Assembly: GCA_029240815.1 (NCBI GenBank)
Contig: JARDZO010000090.1
Span: forward strand, 1-18,366
DNA: 18,366 nt
Source: Brevibacillus sp.
GTDB taxonomy: Bacteria > Bacillota > Bacilli > Brevibacillales > Brevibacillaceae
Direction: 5' to 3'
The notes under the pieces were generated by a model. That model made no database searches. It saw only the letters and a list, made by a program, of their open reading frames with translations, and was not told the origin of the DNA. Shown piece by piece: positions 1 through 7,820 of this stretch. Position 1 is the stretch's first letter. Each line of letters opens with the position of its first letter. Both the position numbers and the translations under genes were made by a program.

Positions 1-264
1 GCCAATATCGCTGGGGCGTATTTCGGACAGTGGATTGCTGATCCGGAGAAGTTCGGCCTGGACTTTGCGCTGCCTGCCATGTTTATTGGGCTGTTGGTAC
101 TATCTATGGGTAGCCGGAAAATATGGCGGCTGGATATTGTGGTGGCTATCAGTGCGGTCATCATTACGATAGGCGTCTCACTCGTGCTTGGGGGGAATAT
201 CGGAGTGATCGCAGCGACCGTGATTGCGTCTACGATTGGGATGGTGATTGAAAAATGGAAGTAA
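1..264 (+). CDS. azlC: AzlC family branched-chain amino acid exporter, large subunit (3' end only)
   Basis: The open frame enters from the left edge and gives the last 87 residues of the protein. The motif LDFALPAMFIGLLVL, followed by hydrophobic helices separated by short charged loops, is the typical C-terminal half of AzlC. AzlC is an inner-membrane protein that works with the small subunit AzlD to export branched-chain amino acids and analogues such as 4-azaleucine. The last ten bases overlap the start of the next gene, which reads as AzlD, so the two are translationally coupled. The N-terminal half and the promoter lie outside the window. The family call is firm because of the pairing; the substrate is known only from the family. 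Confidence 0.85.
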   Translation, partial: ANIAGAYFGQWIADPEKFGLDFALPAMFIGLLVLSMGSRKIWRLDIVVAISAVIITIGVSLVLGGNIGVIAATVIASTIGMVIEKWK

Positions 265-584
265 GATGGGATGTCATGCTCATTATATTGGGTGCTGCTA
301 TCGTAACGTTTCTTCCCAGAGTTCTGCCGCTAATGCTGCTCAGCCGGATTGCATTGCCTGAGTGGGGGGTGCGCTGGTTAAGTCATGTCCCGATATCCGT
401 GATGGCTGCTTTGATCGGACAGGAGTTGTTCTTGCACGAGGGGAAATGGGCTCCCTTTTCGACGAATGTAGAATTGCTTGCGGCCATACCGACTTTCTTG
501 GTGGCAATCAAAACACGCAGTTTATTAGGGACGGTAATGACCGGTATTTTGTCTATCATGCTATTGCGTTATTGGGTTGCGTAA
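255..584 (+). CDS. azlD: AzlD family branched-chain amino acid transport small subunit
   Basis: This encodes a 109-residue, very hydrophobic protein with about four membrane helices, the usual AzlD size. The segments TFLPRVLPLML near the N-terminus and AAIPTFLVAIKTRSLLGTVMTGI near the C-terminus match the AzlD pattern (proline-rich first helix, then a late helix after a basic K-T-R turn). It is the partner of AzlC in the exporter. The ATG at 255 overlaps the azlC stop codon. A second in-frame ATG (codon 8) cannot be excluded but would remove only seven residues. A terminator follows directly, so azlCD is the end of its operon. Confidence 0.88.
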   Translation: MEVRWDVMLIILGAAIVTFLPRVLPLMLLSRIALPEWGVRWLSHVPISVMAALIGQELFLHEGKWAPFSTNVELLAAIPTFLVAIKTRSLLGTVMTGILSIMLLRYWVA

Positions 585-596
585 AACTATTTTAAT

Positions 597-628
597 GCTC
601 CGAAATGGTCGGAGCTTTTATTTTTTTC
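597..628 (+). terminator. Intrinsic terminator after azlCD
   Basis: A perfect 7-bp stem, GCTCCGA (597-603) with TCGGAGC (609-615), closes a 5-base loop and is followed by a T-rich run to 628. It lies 13 bases after the azlD stop. Confidence 0.9.
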
Positions 629-640
629 TTATTTTAATAC

Positions 641-669
641 TTAACAAATAAAAATGTTTGTTATATTAT
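641..669 (+). promoter_or_regulatory. Sigma-A promoter with overlapping inverted repeat, for the 705-1613 gene
   Basis: The -35 box TTAACA (641-646) and -10 box TATTAT (664-669) are 17 bases apart. A perfect inverted repeat with 7-base arms, TAACAAA (642-648) and TTTGTTA (657-663), fills the spacer and could be a repressor site. Transcription would start near 676, so the ATG at 672 cannot be the translation start. Confidence 0.6.
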
Positions 670-704
670 GAATGCATAGCATTTGGAAAAAGGAGGAATG
701 GCAC

Positions 705-1613
705 ATGCAGCGGTTGGTGGATTCTTATTTGGAGCTTGGGGTAGTGGGTATGGCACGTGCGGCATCATCGGGATGGTTCGGAGGGCATTACGGAGCGGCG
801 TTGTTGGCTGGCTATTACATGACGCGTGAGCATGATTTGCCGGATTACATGATCGAAGGCATAGAGCGGACGTGTGAGTCATATCGCAGATTAAAGCAGG
901 ATTGGTTCTTGCCGTTAGAGGAAAATGAAGCAGCTGATCCTGCGCTTTTGCAAAAGGTTCTGGCAGGATTGGAGGAAAACGTGAAGCAGCTGCGCACTTC
1001 AGGTCATGGGTTGGCGCTTGGTGTGCTCGCTTTGAAAGCATTGCGCGAGCGTCCCGATCTGATTCGTCCGTCTATTGTAGAGGGGCTGGTCACCCTGTTA
1101 AAATTGACAACCGAGGACAAACCGACTCGGTACTGGGGAATCGACAATTACTTTGAGGTGTCCGTCACTGACATCGGAAACGTGCCTGCTTATGATACGA
1201 CTTTTGAAATGGCGAGAAAGACATTTGATGAACTGCATACGATCGTTCCGGGACGTTCTATCGAGGGAGCCATGTACCATTTTGCAGGAGAAGTCGAGCA
1301 CAGTATCACGCATGCTCAGGCTCTCACCGATCTGGAGCGCTTTGGATACAGTGAGCTGACCGAGAAAGGAATGGTAAACCATCGGGTGCAACTCTTCCTC
1401 GATCGTCAAATGCCCGACTTTGTTTTGCAGGATGAAGTGAAGGAGCCGGCATTTGATCGCATTACTTCACCTGATTATTGGTCAAAGACATACAACGACC
1501 CCCATGCGTTGAAAGTGCCTTATGCTGCTCTGGATTTGCTCAAGCGCATACCGGAAGAGGATCAGGGGAAAGCAGAGCGGGACGTGTGCAAGCTTTTGAC
1601 GATCATGGGTTAA
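705..1613 (+). CDS. Hypothetical helical protein of unknown function
   Basis: I do not recognise this 302-residue protein. It has no signal peptide and no membrane segment, so it should be cytoplasmic. It looks almost wholly alpha-helical, with several glycine/histidine-containing helix starts: SSGWFGGHYGAALLAGYYM near the N-terminus, SGHGLALGVLALKAL around residues 100-115, GEVEHSITHAQALTDLERFGY around 205-225 and DPHALKVPYAALDLL around 270-285. Such recurring GH-x-A-x5-L patterns could mean an alpha/alpha toroid or helical-repeat fold, but this is only an inference. The start is ATG 705: AAGGAGG at 690-696 has an 8-base spacing to it. The longer reading from ATG 672 is unlikely, because 672 lies at or before the predicted transcription start. 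It is a single-gene unit with its own promoter and a strong terminator. Confidence 0.8.
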   Translation: MQRLVDSYLELGVVGMARAASSGWFGGHYGAALLAGYYMTREHDLPDYMIEGIERTCESYRRLKQDWFLPLEENEAADPALLQKVLAGLEENVKQLRTSGHGLALGVLALKALRERPDLIRPSIVEGLVTLLKLTTEDKPTRYWGIDNYFEVSVTDIGNVPAYDTTFEMARKTFDELHTIVPGRSIEGAMYHFAGEVEHSITHAQALTDLERFGYSELTEKGMVNHRVQLFLDRQMPDFVLQDEVKEPAFDRITSPDYWSKTYNDPHALKVPYAALDLLKRIPEEDQGKAERDVCKLLTIMG

Positions 1614-1615
1614 AA

Positions 1616-1647
1616 AAATAGGGAGATCGCATCGGATCTCCCTATTT
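1616..1647. terminator. Bidirectional terminator between convergent genes
   Basis: A perfect 13-bp stem (1616-1628 with 1635-1647) closes a 6-base loop. The arms begin with AAATAGGG and end with CCCTATTT, giving an A/T flank on both strands. It sits between the + strand gene ending at 1613 and the minus-strand gene ending at 1657, and can stop both transcripts. Confidence 0.93.
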
Positions 1648-1656
1648 CTATACACC

Positions 1657-2805
1657 CTACCAGTTCGGAATGACAGTCGTCGTCGATTCGCGGTTGGCGA
1701 AATAGCTTTTATGTTCCACGAGGGCATCGCGTACAACATCTTCATTGATGACCATCCCGATACCTGGAGCGGTCGGCACGTCCAGGACACCAGGGGCAGC
1801 GAAGTCAATCATCGGGCTGACAACGTCCGCCGCAAAGTAGCGGTGAGAAGGAGAGGTGTCGCCTGGAATCGTGAAGTTGGAAAGGGATGCGATCGCAATG
1901 TTGTGAGCGCGTCCGATTCCTACCTCTTGCATGCCTCCACACCAGACAGGGACGTTGTGCGACTGACACAGGTCGTGAACTTTTTTCGCCTCGGTCAGAC
2001 CGCCTACGCGTCCGATTTTGATGTTGATGATTCGGCAGCTTCCCAGCTCGATGGCTTTGCGCGCATCTTCGACGGTGTGAATGCTTTCGTCGAGGCAGAT
2101 CGGTGTTTTCAGTTCTCGTTGCAAAGTCGCATGGTCGATGATATCGTCATGGGCCAGAGGTTGTTCGATCATGATCAGACCGAATTCATCGAGTTCTTTG
2201 AGCAGGTTGATGTCTTTTAGCGTGTACGCGGAGTTTGCATCTGCCATAAGCGGGACATCTGGACCGAACTTTTGGCGGATCGCGCGCATCGGCTCCACAT
2301 CAGCGCCGGGCTTGATTTTGACTTTGATTTTCTTGTAGCCATCGCGGATAAAGCCGTCTACGCGCTCCAAAAGCTTTTCAATGGTCGGCTCGATACCGAT
2401 ACTGACGCCGACATCAATCGTCGTGCGTGTGCCACCCAATGCTTGGGAGAGGGAGATGCCGTTCATCTTTGCATACAGATCCCAGATGGCACCTTCCAGC
2501 GCAGCTTTGGCCATATTGTTGCGGCGCATCCATGAAAAAAGGCGGGAAACATCGTCGGGATGCTCAATCTCGCGGGCGAAAAGCTGCGGGATCAAATACT
2601 TCTCCAGCATGTACCAGACAGTGTCTACGTCCTCTTCGTTGTAGACAGGGACATCCATCGCGACGCTTTCTCCAAAGCCAACGTATGGGCCGCTGTACGC
2701 ACGGACGAGCACACATTCTTTATGTGTCTCGAGACCCATGCTCGTTACAAACGGTGCAGTTAACGGAATTTTGATACGTTGCAGGTCAACGCGTTCGATT
2801 TTCAT
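1657..2805 (-). CDS. Enolase-superfamily N-acylamino acid racemase / o-succinylbenzoate synthase-like enzyme
   Basis: The 382-residue protein is a full-length member of the OSBS/NAAAR subgroup of the enolase superfamily. Every catalytic residue is visible: the K-x-K pair K161/K163 (in KIKVKIKPG), the Mg2+ ligands D189 (MADAN), E214 (MIEQP) and D239 (LDES), and the second-face base K263 (NIKIGRVGG). These agree in number with the Amycolatopsis NAAAR residues I recall. The segment GGMQEVGIGRAHN (290-302) is typical of the NAAAR/OSBS subgroup. The reaction is probably C-alpha racemisation of N-acyl (often N-succinyl) amino acids. OSBS activity for menaquinone is possible, but no men genes are nearby. 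The neighbouring M20 amidohydrolase and permease favour an amino acid role. It is the last gene of the operon, 33 bases after the amidohydrolase gene, and ends at a strong terminator. Confidence 0.88.
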   Translation of the reverse strand: MKIERVDLQRIKIPLTAPFVTSMGLETHKECVLVRAYSGPYVGFGESVAMDVPVYNEEDVDTVWYMLEKYLIPQLFAREIEHPDDVSRLFSWMRRNNMAKAALEGAIWDLYAKMNGISLSQALGGTRTTIDVGVSIGIEPTIEKLLERVDGFIRDGYKKIKVKIKPGADVEPMRAIRQKFGPDVPLMADANSAYTLKDINLLKELDEFGLIMIEQPLAHDDIIDHATLQRELKTPICLDESIHTVEDARKAIELGSCRIINIKIGRVGGLTEAKKVHDLCQSHNVPVWCGGMQEVGIGRAHNIAIASLSNFTIPGDTSPSHRYFAADVVSPMIDFAAPGVLDVPTAPGIGMVINEDVVRDALVEHKSYFANRESTTTVIPNW

Positions 2806-2838
2806 GATTATCTCTCCTCAACATTGGGATGGTGTCAA

Positions 2839-3975
2839 TCAGGCATGACGATCAAAGGTTGCCAAAACAGTCCGCGTCAGGATTTCAATTCCGTCGAGTA
2901 AGGCTTCCCGATCAAAGGTCATATGCGGGTGATGCAAGCCAGGAGTGAGACCGCAGCCAAGTCCGAGCATGGTGGCACGTAAATGCGGACGTTCCTTGGT
3001 GTAATAATGAAAGTCCTCAGCGCCGGGAGTTGAGATCGGAGCCTCCAGTTTATCTGGACCCAGCGTCTGCGTGATCGCACCTGCCATGATCTGTCGGGCT
3101 TCTTCATGCACTTCAGCTGCATACACGCGCTCCGTAATGTCGTAATGCACAGGTACTTCATACAACTGAGCGATATGCTGCAGGATGTGTTCTACCTTGT
3201 TGAACAGAACATCGATGGCTTCGTTCGTCTGAGCCCGCAAATCCAGATGGAAGTGGGCAGACCCCGGAATGATGTTCGTGCTCTTCCCGCCAGCAGATAA
3301 CTGCGTCATTTTCACGGAATACGGGATGAGCGGGTCCAGGTGGATGCCTTTGAGTTGTTCTACGATTGCGGCGGCCACCTCGATAGCATTGACCCCGAGA
3401 TGGGGACGCGCTCCATGCGCATCACTACTCTGGATGTGACCGGAGATCGTTCCTGCCGCGCCATGCAGAATGGCCGAGGCAGCTGTTCCATTCGCTATTT
3501 CCTGGATCGGTCGCAAATGAACACCGTACAAGTAATCAATCTCGTCTACAACTTGCTTGTTTACGAGGGTGAGTGCGCCATTTCCGGTCTCTTCGGCTGG
3601 CTGAAAAATGAGACGTAATCGACCAGGAAGCTGGATGTTCTGCGCTTGCAGAACCATGAGGACTCCCATCGCCATGGTCATGTGAGCATCGTGACCGCAG
3701 GAGTGATTGGCGCGAAAGACACCGTCTACTTCTTGCCATAAGGCGTCCATATCGGCGCGCACCCCTACGGTAATAGAGTTGGGAGTAGCATGGCCATAGT
3801 CTCCCACGACCCCGGTCACATCCTCAAAGGTAGTGACTAGGCAGCCGTGCTTGCGCAAAAAATCAGCGACAAACGAGGTGGTCTGCTCCTCCTGCCAACT
3901 CACTTCCGGATGCTGATGCAAGTGATCGAATAGAGAAAAGATGGCAGGCCGTAATTGTTCGATAGTAGTACGCAT
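2839..3975 (-). CDS. M20 family metal-dependent amidohydrolase (N-acyl-amino acid deacylase type)
   Basis: The 378-residue protein has the full M20D (aminoacylase/hippurate hydrolase/AmhX-like) motif set: RADMDAL at 73-79, CGHDAHM at 93-99 with metal ligands C93, H95 and probably D96, QPAEE at 125-129 with E128/E129, H153 in GVHLRP, GAEDFHYY at 318-325 and HHPHMTF at 348-354. The family hydrolyses N-acyl amino acids or related amides with a dinuclear metal centre in the cytoplasm. Next to an N-acylamino acid racemase, the likely job is stereospecific removal of the acyl group to release an L-amino acid. The ATG at 3973-3975 (on the minus strand) has GGGAGG four bases upstream. It lies 52 bases after the permease gene and 33 bases before the racemase gene, so the three form one operon. 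Confidence 0.88.
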   Translation of the reverse strand: MRTTIEQLRPAIFSLFDHLHQHPEVSWQEEQTTSFVADFLRKHGCLVTTFEDVTGVVGDYGHATPNSITVGVRADMDALWQEVDGVFRANHSCGHDAHMTMAMGVLMVLQAQNIQLPGRLRLIFQPAEETGNGALTLVNKQVVDEIDYLYGVHLRPIQEIANGTAASAILHGAAGTISGHIQSSDAHGARPHLGVNAIEVAAAIVEQLKGIHLDPLIPYSVKMTQLSAGGKSTNIIPGSAHFHLDLRAQTNEAIDVLFNKVEHILQHIAQLYEVPVHYDITERVYAAEVHEEARQIMAGAITQTLGPDKLEAPISTPGAEDFHYYTKERPHLRATMLGLGCGLTPGLHHPHMTFDREALLDGIEILTRTVLATFDRHA

Positions 3976-4027
3976 GGTTCCTCCCTATGATGTTGGACCA
4001 ACTGGAAAGCTGGAATGCATGATGGAT

Positions 4028-5461
4028 TTAGGCAATGCCCAGGTATACGGCAGCGATCAGCGCGACGCAGGCAATCAAGGCCCAACCCAACAGCAATTTC
4101 CAAATGAATTTGACCCATTTTTCATAAGGGATACCGGCTACAGCCAAATAACCCATCAAAGCAGAAGAAGTCGGGATGATCGAGTTGGTGACCGAATCGC
4201 CGTATTGAAAAGCGAGAACGGCTACTTGACGCTGGATGCCCAACAGGTCGGCAATCGGAACCATGATCGGCATCGTGGTCGCAGCTTGTCCACTTCCAGA
4301 GGAAATAAACAGATTGAGGACTGCCTGGATCAGGAACATGGCGACTACGTTGATCGCGTCAGGCAAATGACCGATGGCAGAGGTCAAACCGTAAATCATC
4401 GTGTCAATGGTTTTACCGTCTTCGAGCACGACTGTAATGGCACGGGCGAAGCCGACGATCAAAGCACCAAAGGTAACCGCCTTGGCACCAGCCACAAACG
4501 AGTCAAACAAATGGTTGACGGAAAGCCCCCCGACGAGACCCGCGACCAGACCCATGATCAGGAAAGAAGCAGTGAGCTCAGTCAGGAACCATTCATATTT
4601 AAAGACACCGTATACGTTGCAGGCAAGACCGATGACCATGACCAGAAACACCAGCTTGTGGCGGGTATTCAACTCTGGGATGTCCATTTCTACCTTTTCT
4701 GAAACCGCTTGCTTTTCTAGATCATAGATGACGCTCTTGGTCGGGTCAGCCTTTACCTTGTAGGCATAGCGCATGACGTACCAGATGGCAAAGCCGAGAA
4801 CGATGACGTAGATAACGGCGCGGAACGCCAGTCCGGAAAAGAGCGGGAGCTGGGCGAGTGATTGCGCGACCCCTACTGTAAATGGATTGAGCATGCCGCC
4901 CATGAAGCCGCTGGCAGCACCCATGGTAATCATCGCGGTACCTGTGACAGCGTCAAAGCCCATTGCCCGAGCTAGCGCGATACCGATTGGAACGAAAATA
5001 ATGCTTTCTTCTGCCATCCCCATGGTGAATCCACCGATGGAAAAGAGGAACATGGAGGCAGGGATTAGCAGTTTTTCTCGTCCCTCTAAGTGGCGTACTC
5101 CTTTGTGTATCCCCGATTCGATGGCACCTGTAGAACGAATGATGCCAAAGACCCCGCTGACGATAAAAATGTAGAAAATGATTTGGGCGCCTTTTTGCAT
5201 CCCGTCAGGAATCGCTTTGAACATGTCAAAGAATCCGACAGGGCTGCTTTCGACTGCATGGTAGCTGTCATTCACGACAATGGTTTTGCCGGAGGTAGCG
5301 TCCTTGATGCGCTCAAATTCCCCTGTAGGAAGCACATAAGATGCCAAGGCTGCCAATACGATCATGATAAAAAGAATGGCATAGGTATGAGGCACGGAAA
5401 AACGTTTTTTGGCTGGCGCTTTGTCAGACGCGGAAGCCGGAGAAGGATGTTGTGTAGCCAT
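4028..5461 (-). CDS. YfcC family permease (DcuC/AbgT-like ion transporter superfamily)
   Basis: The 477-residue protein has about twelve hydrophobic segments, the first at residues 26-45, after a short basic cytoplasmic tail. The segment ISSGSGQAATTMPIMVPIADLLG (386-408) and the earlier FTMGMAEESIIFVPIG (145-160) and MGGMLNPFTVGVAQ (187-200) are landmarks of the YfcC group. This group is often annotated as a C4-dicarboxylate or basic amino acid carrier, but few substrates are proven. It is the first gene of the operon with the M20 amidohydrolase and the racemase, so an N-acyl amino acid or a peptide is a reasonable guess. A perfect sigma-54 promoter lies 40-55 bases upstream. The start ATG has AGGTGA just before it. 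Confidence 0.87.
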   Translation of the reverse strand: MATQHPSPASASDKAPAKKRFSVPHTYAILFIMIVLAALASYVLPTGEFERIKDATSGKTIVVNDSYHAVESSPVGFFDMFKAIPDGMQKGAQIIFYIFIVSGVFGIIRSTGAIESGIHKGVRHLEGREKLLIPASMFLFSIGGFTMGMAEESIIFVPIGIALARAMGFDAVTGTAMITMGAASGFMGGMLNPFTVGVAQSLAQLPLFSGLAFRAVIYVIVLGFAIWYVMRYAYKVKADPTKSVIYDLEKQAVSEKVEMDIPELNTRHKLVFLVMVIGLACNVYGVFKYEWFLTELTASFLIMGLVAGLVGGLSVNHLFDSFVAGAKAVTFGALIVGFARAITVVLEDGKTIDTMIYGLTSAIGHLPDAINVVAMFLIQAVLNLFISSGSGQAATTMPIMVPIADLLGIQRQVAVLAFQYGDSVTNSIIPTSSALMGYLAVAGIPYEKWVKFIWKLLLGWALIACVALIAAVYLGIA

Positions 5462-5500
5462 GAGGTCACCTCGCTTTTAATTGTTACAACTCAGTGAATA

Positions 5501-5516
5501 AGCAAGGGGCGTGCCA
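5501..5516 (-). promoter_or_regulatory. Sigma-54 (-24/-12) promoter of the permease-amidohydrolase-racemase operon
   Basis: Read on the minus strand the site is TGGCACGCCCCTTGCT, which matches the sigma-54 consensus TGGCAC-N5-TTGCW exactly, with GG and GC at the invariant spacing. Transcription should start near 5490, about 30 bases before the permease ATG. A sigma-54 activator gene lies immediately upstream on the same strand. Confidence 0.93.
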
Positions 5517-5588
5517 AGATTCGACAAAGTTTGAAAAAGGCGATTTCTCCGGTCTTGCGCCGTGATCGAAAAAGATCCCTAGAGCTCT

Positions 5589-5635
5589 TTAGGAATGTTT
5601 ATTAGGAATGAGTTCGCCTAATAACTCCTAATAGG
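5589..5635. promoter_or_regulatory. Candidate enhancer (UAS) cluster for the sigma-54 activator
   Basis: The stretch has two copies of TTAGGAATG (5589-5597 and 5602-5610), an inverted repeat TTATTAGG (5599-5606) with CCTAATAA (5617-5624), and a further CCTAATAG (5627-5634) exactly ten bases, one helical turn, after CCTAATAA. The cluster lies about 73-119 bases upstream of the -24 box, a usual enhancer distance, and just past the stop codon of the activator gene. Confidence 0.65.
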
Positions 5636-5648
5636 ATCGGTGAAAGAC

Positions 5649-7676
5649 TTAAATTCGTGCGAGGCTGCGCAGCATGTCGATGCCATCTGGGGTAATGGCA
5701 GTGCCTTGCCGGGTCGTTCCCGATCGCACCAGACCTCTCTCTTCCAGCTGCTTGAGCTTGTTGCGCAAAGCGCTCTCTGTCCATCCATTGGAACGAAGGG
5801 CGGGAGAGTGAGCGAGCTGATACCGCCCAACCGGCTTGTTGGTGACATAGTATTGGTACAAGCACAATAACAAATCCACGTCTCTCTCGTCGGTTGCCCG
5901 GAAGGCAGAAGACGCTGCGATTGATTTTTCCGCGAGGCGATCTGTTAAACGCTTGGGTAAATCGTCGATGGTAATCTCCGATTTTTCACAAACCGCAGTC
6001 GCATAATCCACGACATTTTTCAGTTCGCGGATATTTCCGCGCCAGTCGTGGCTGAGTAACAGCTCCATGACGTCAGGAGCCCACGTTTTACGAATACCCT
6101 GGCTGCTCAGATGGTCCTCGATCAGCAGGGGAATGTCACTGATCCTCTTACGCAACGAAGGAACCTCGATAGGCAGAACAGCTAAGCGGTAAAACAGGTC
6201 TTCCCGAAATTGTCCTTGCTCTACGGCTGTCTCCAGATCGCGGTTGGTTGCGGCAATCACACGACTATCTACGGACAGAATCCCTGTACCGCCGACGCGA
6301 ATCACTTGTTTTTCCTGCAGGACGCGCAGCAGCTTTACTTGAATGGCTGAAGAAATGTCTCCGATCTCGTCGAGAAAGATCGTTCCTCCGTCCGCTTGCT
6401 CAAACAGACCGGGCTTGCCCCCTTTGCGCGCACCTGTAAAAGCTCCGTCTTCGTAGCCAAAGAGCTCGCTTTCGAGCAGGTTTTCTGGCAAGGACGCACA
6501 GTTGATGGCGACAAACGGACCGTTCTTACGCAAGGAATGCTGGTGAATGGCATGAGCGAACAGCTCTTTTCCGGTCCCGTTTTCCCCCAGCAAAAGGATG
6601 GTCTGATTGTTTTTCGCCATCTTTTTACTGACTTCCATCGCCTTTTGGATGGGCTCGCTCTTTCCTTTGATATCCGCGAAGGTGTAGGTGGCGGTATGGC
6701 CACGTTGTACGAGCTGTGTCCGCAGACGTTGGATCTCGGTCACATCTTTCAATGTGCAGACAAAACCCAGACGCTCATGGCGACGACGGATGCTTTGACT
6801 ACTGACGATAAACTGCTTATGTGCGAAAGTGACCAACGTATCCTCCTGGCCATCCTGCTCAAAAAACGGCTCGAGGAAGCTATGCTCCGCAAGCACGGTA
6901 TAAGGCTGTCCGACGGCATCAGGTTCATGAGGGCAAAGCATTTCCACGGCAACATCGTTGATAAAGGTGATCTGACCTTGTTGATTGCAGGCGATAACGG
7001 GATCGCGGACGGCCTGAAAGGTGGACTGAAGCTGGCTGTTCAGCTTTTGCACCTCCGCGTACGAGGTACCTAACAGCTTGGATAGCTCAGACATTTCGGC
7101 AATAAAAGCGGAAAGATACTCACGCTCCCATTCGACCGGGACCCCTACCTTGCGCCCAATATCGATCAGATCATGAATGTGGATCTTGCGAAATCCCAGA
7201 TCAATCAGCTCCAGATGGGGAGGAGGAGGGACATCCGGGATGCTCATGATGACGGCGTATTGAATGGTCGGGTCGTCAAACGTACAACCGGGATGAAAAG
7301 GAATGTAGTTGAGATGATCGACGTTTGCTTCCATCAGGTTTTGAATGACCTCCTGAGCCGTGACGGGTGAGTTGTTCATGACGGGAACCGTCGTGCCTGG
7401 TGGAATTTGCATCAGTGCCTTGAGCTTTCGCAGCTCAAAAAAACGGTTCAGAACAGTAATGGGAACTTCATCCGCCACCGCCTGCCGAGCGATCGTGTAC
7501 AGCTCAGGTGATTTGGTAGTGAGAAAAACATGGGCAGCCTGTCGCAGATCCGGGATGTACTGATGACTGGCATAGCCGACTACGCGACAGTACGGTTCAA
7601 AGTACGCTTTTAATTCTTTTAGTAAAAAATCAAGGGTATCCGTGCCTTTGGCAATCAAGACAATGGTGTGATCCAT
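5649..7676 (-). CDS. Sigma-54-dependent transcriptional activator with PAS domain and winged-helix-like C-terminus
   Basis: The 675-residue protein starts at [18 protein letters not shown] stands 6-7 bases before ATG 7676; a longer reading from 7763 lacks this support and begins upstream of the predicted promoter. An N-terminal sensory region (1-205), not recognised, is followed by a PAS-like domain (about 213-320). The AAA+ sigma-54 interaction domain (about 332-575) has Walker A GENGTGKE (364-371), the sigma-54 loop GAFTGA (411-416) and Walker B IFLDEIGD (433-440). The C-terminus (about 597-675) is not a Fis-type [24 protein letters not shown], then GTAITPDG, reads like the recognition helix and wing of a winged-helix domain. 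It should bind the repeats just downstream of its own gene and open the sigma-54 promoter of the adjacent operon. The inducer is unknown; an N-acyl amino acid or peptide is plausible. Confidence 0.9.
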   Translation of the reverse strand: MDHTIVLIAKGTDTLDFLLKELKAYFEPYCRVVGYASHQYIPDLRQAAHVFLTTKSPELYTIARQAVADEVPITVLNRFFELRKLKALMQIPPGTTVPVMNNSPVTAQEVIQNLMEANVDHLNYIPFHPGCTFDDPTIQYAVIMSIPDVPPPPHLELIDLGFRKIHIHDLIDIGRKVGVPVEWEREYLSAFIAEMSELSKLLGTSYAEVQKLNSQLQSTFQAVRDPVIACNQQGQITFINDVAVEMLCPHEPDAVGQPYTVLAEHSFLEPFFEQDGQEDTLVTFAHKQFIVSSQSIRRRHERLGFVCTLKDVTEIQRLRTQLVQRGHTATYTFADIKGKSEPIQKAMEVSKKMAKNNQTILLLGENGTGKELFAHAIHQHSLRKNGPFVAINCASLPENLLESELFGYEDGAFTGARKGGKPGLFEQADGGTIFLDEIGDISSAIQVKLLRVLQEKQVIRVGGTGILSVDSRVIAATNRDLETAVEQGQFREDLFYRLAVLPIEVPSLRKRISDIPLLIEDHLSSQGIRKTWAPDVMELLLSHDWRGNIRELKNVVDYATAVCEKSEITIDDLPKRLTDRLAEKSIAASSAFRATDERDVDLLLCLYQYYVTNKPVGRYQLAHSPALRSNGWTESALRNKLKQLEERGLVRSGTTRQGTAITPDGIDMLRSLARI

Positions 7677-7717
7677 GCTGCACCACCTTTTTCTAAAACA
7701 ATTGCTTCCATGATAGC

Positions 7718-7746
7718 ATAATGGGTCATTCCAGATGGAAAGACAA
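7718..7746 (-). promoter_or_regulatory. Candidate sigma-A promoter of the sigma-54 activator gene
   Basis: On the minus strand TTGTCT (7741-7746) and CATTAT (7718-7723) are separated by 17 bases. The spacer contains the short palindrome TTCCA-GA-TGGAA (7729-7740), a possible operator. The boxes are moderate matches. Confidence 0.45.
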
Positions 7747-7820
7747 GGCTCGCTCGAAGGCACGAAAAATGTGGTTTAATAGAAGGAAAGACTAAGTCAG
7801 GACGGGCAGGGGGAATCATA

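Noticed and set aside
672..704. Upstream ATG 672 as start of the hypothetical gene
   Set aside because: The ribosome binding site at 690-696 fits ATG 705, and 672 is at or before the predicted transcription start.
1657..2805. Calling the racemase a housekeeping menC
   Set aside because: No menaquinone genes are nearby and the operon partners point to N-acyl amino acids; OSBS side activity is still possible.
3941..4702. A 253-codon + strand frame across the amidohydrolase and permease genes
   Set aside because: Very polar, repeat-poor antisense translation opposite membrane helices; no ribosome binding site.
7677..7763. N-terminal 29-residue extension of the sigma-54 activator
   Set aside because: The extension begins upstream of the candidate promoter, and the good ribosome binding site is directly before ATG 7676.
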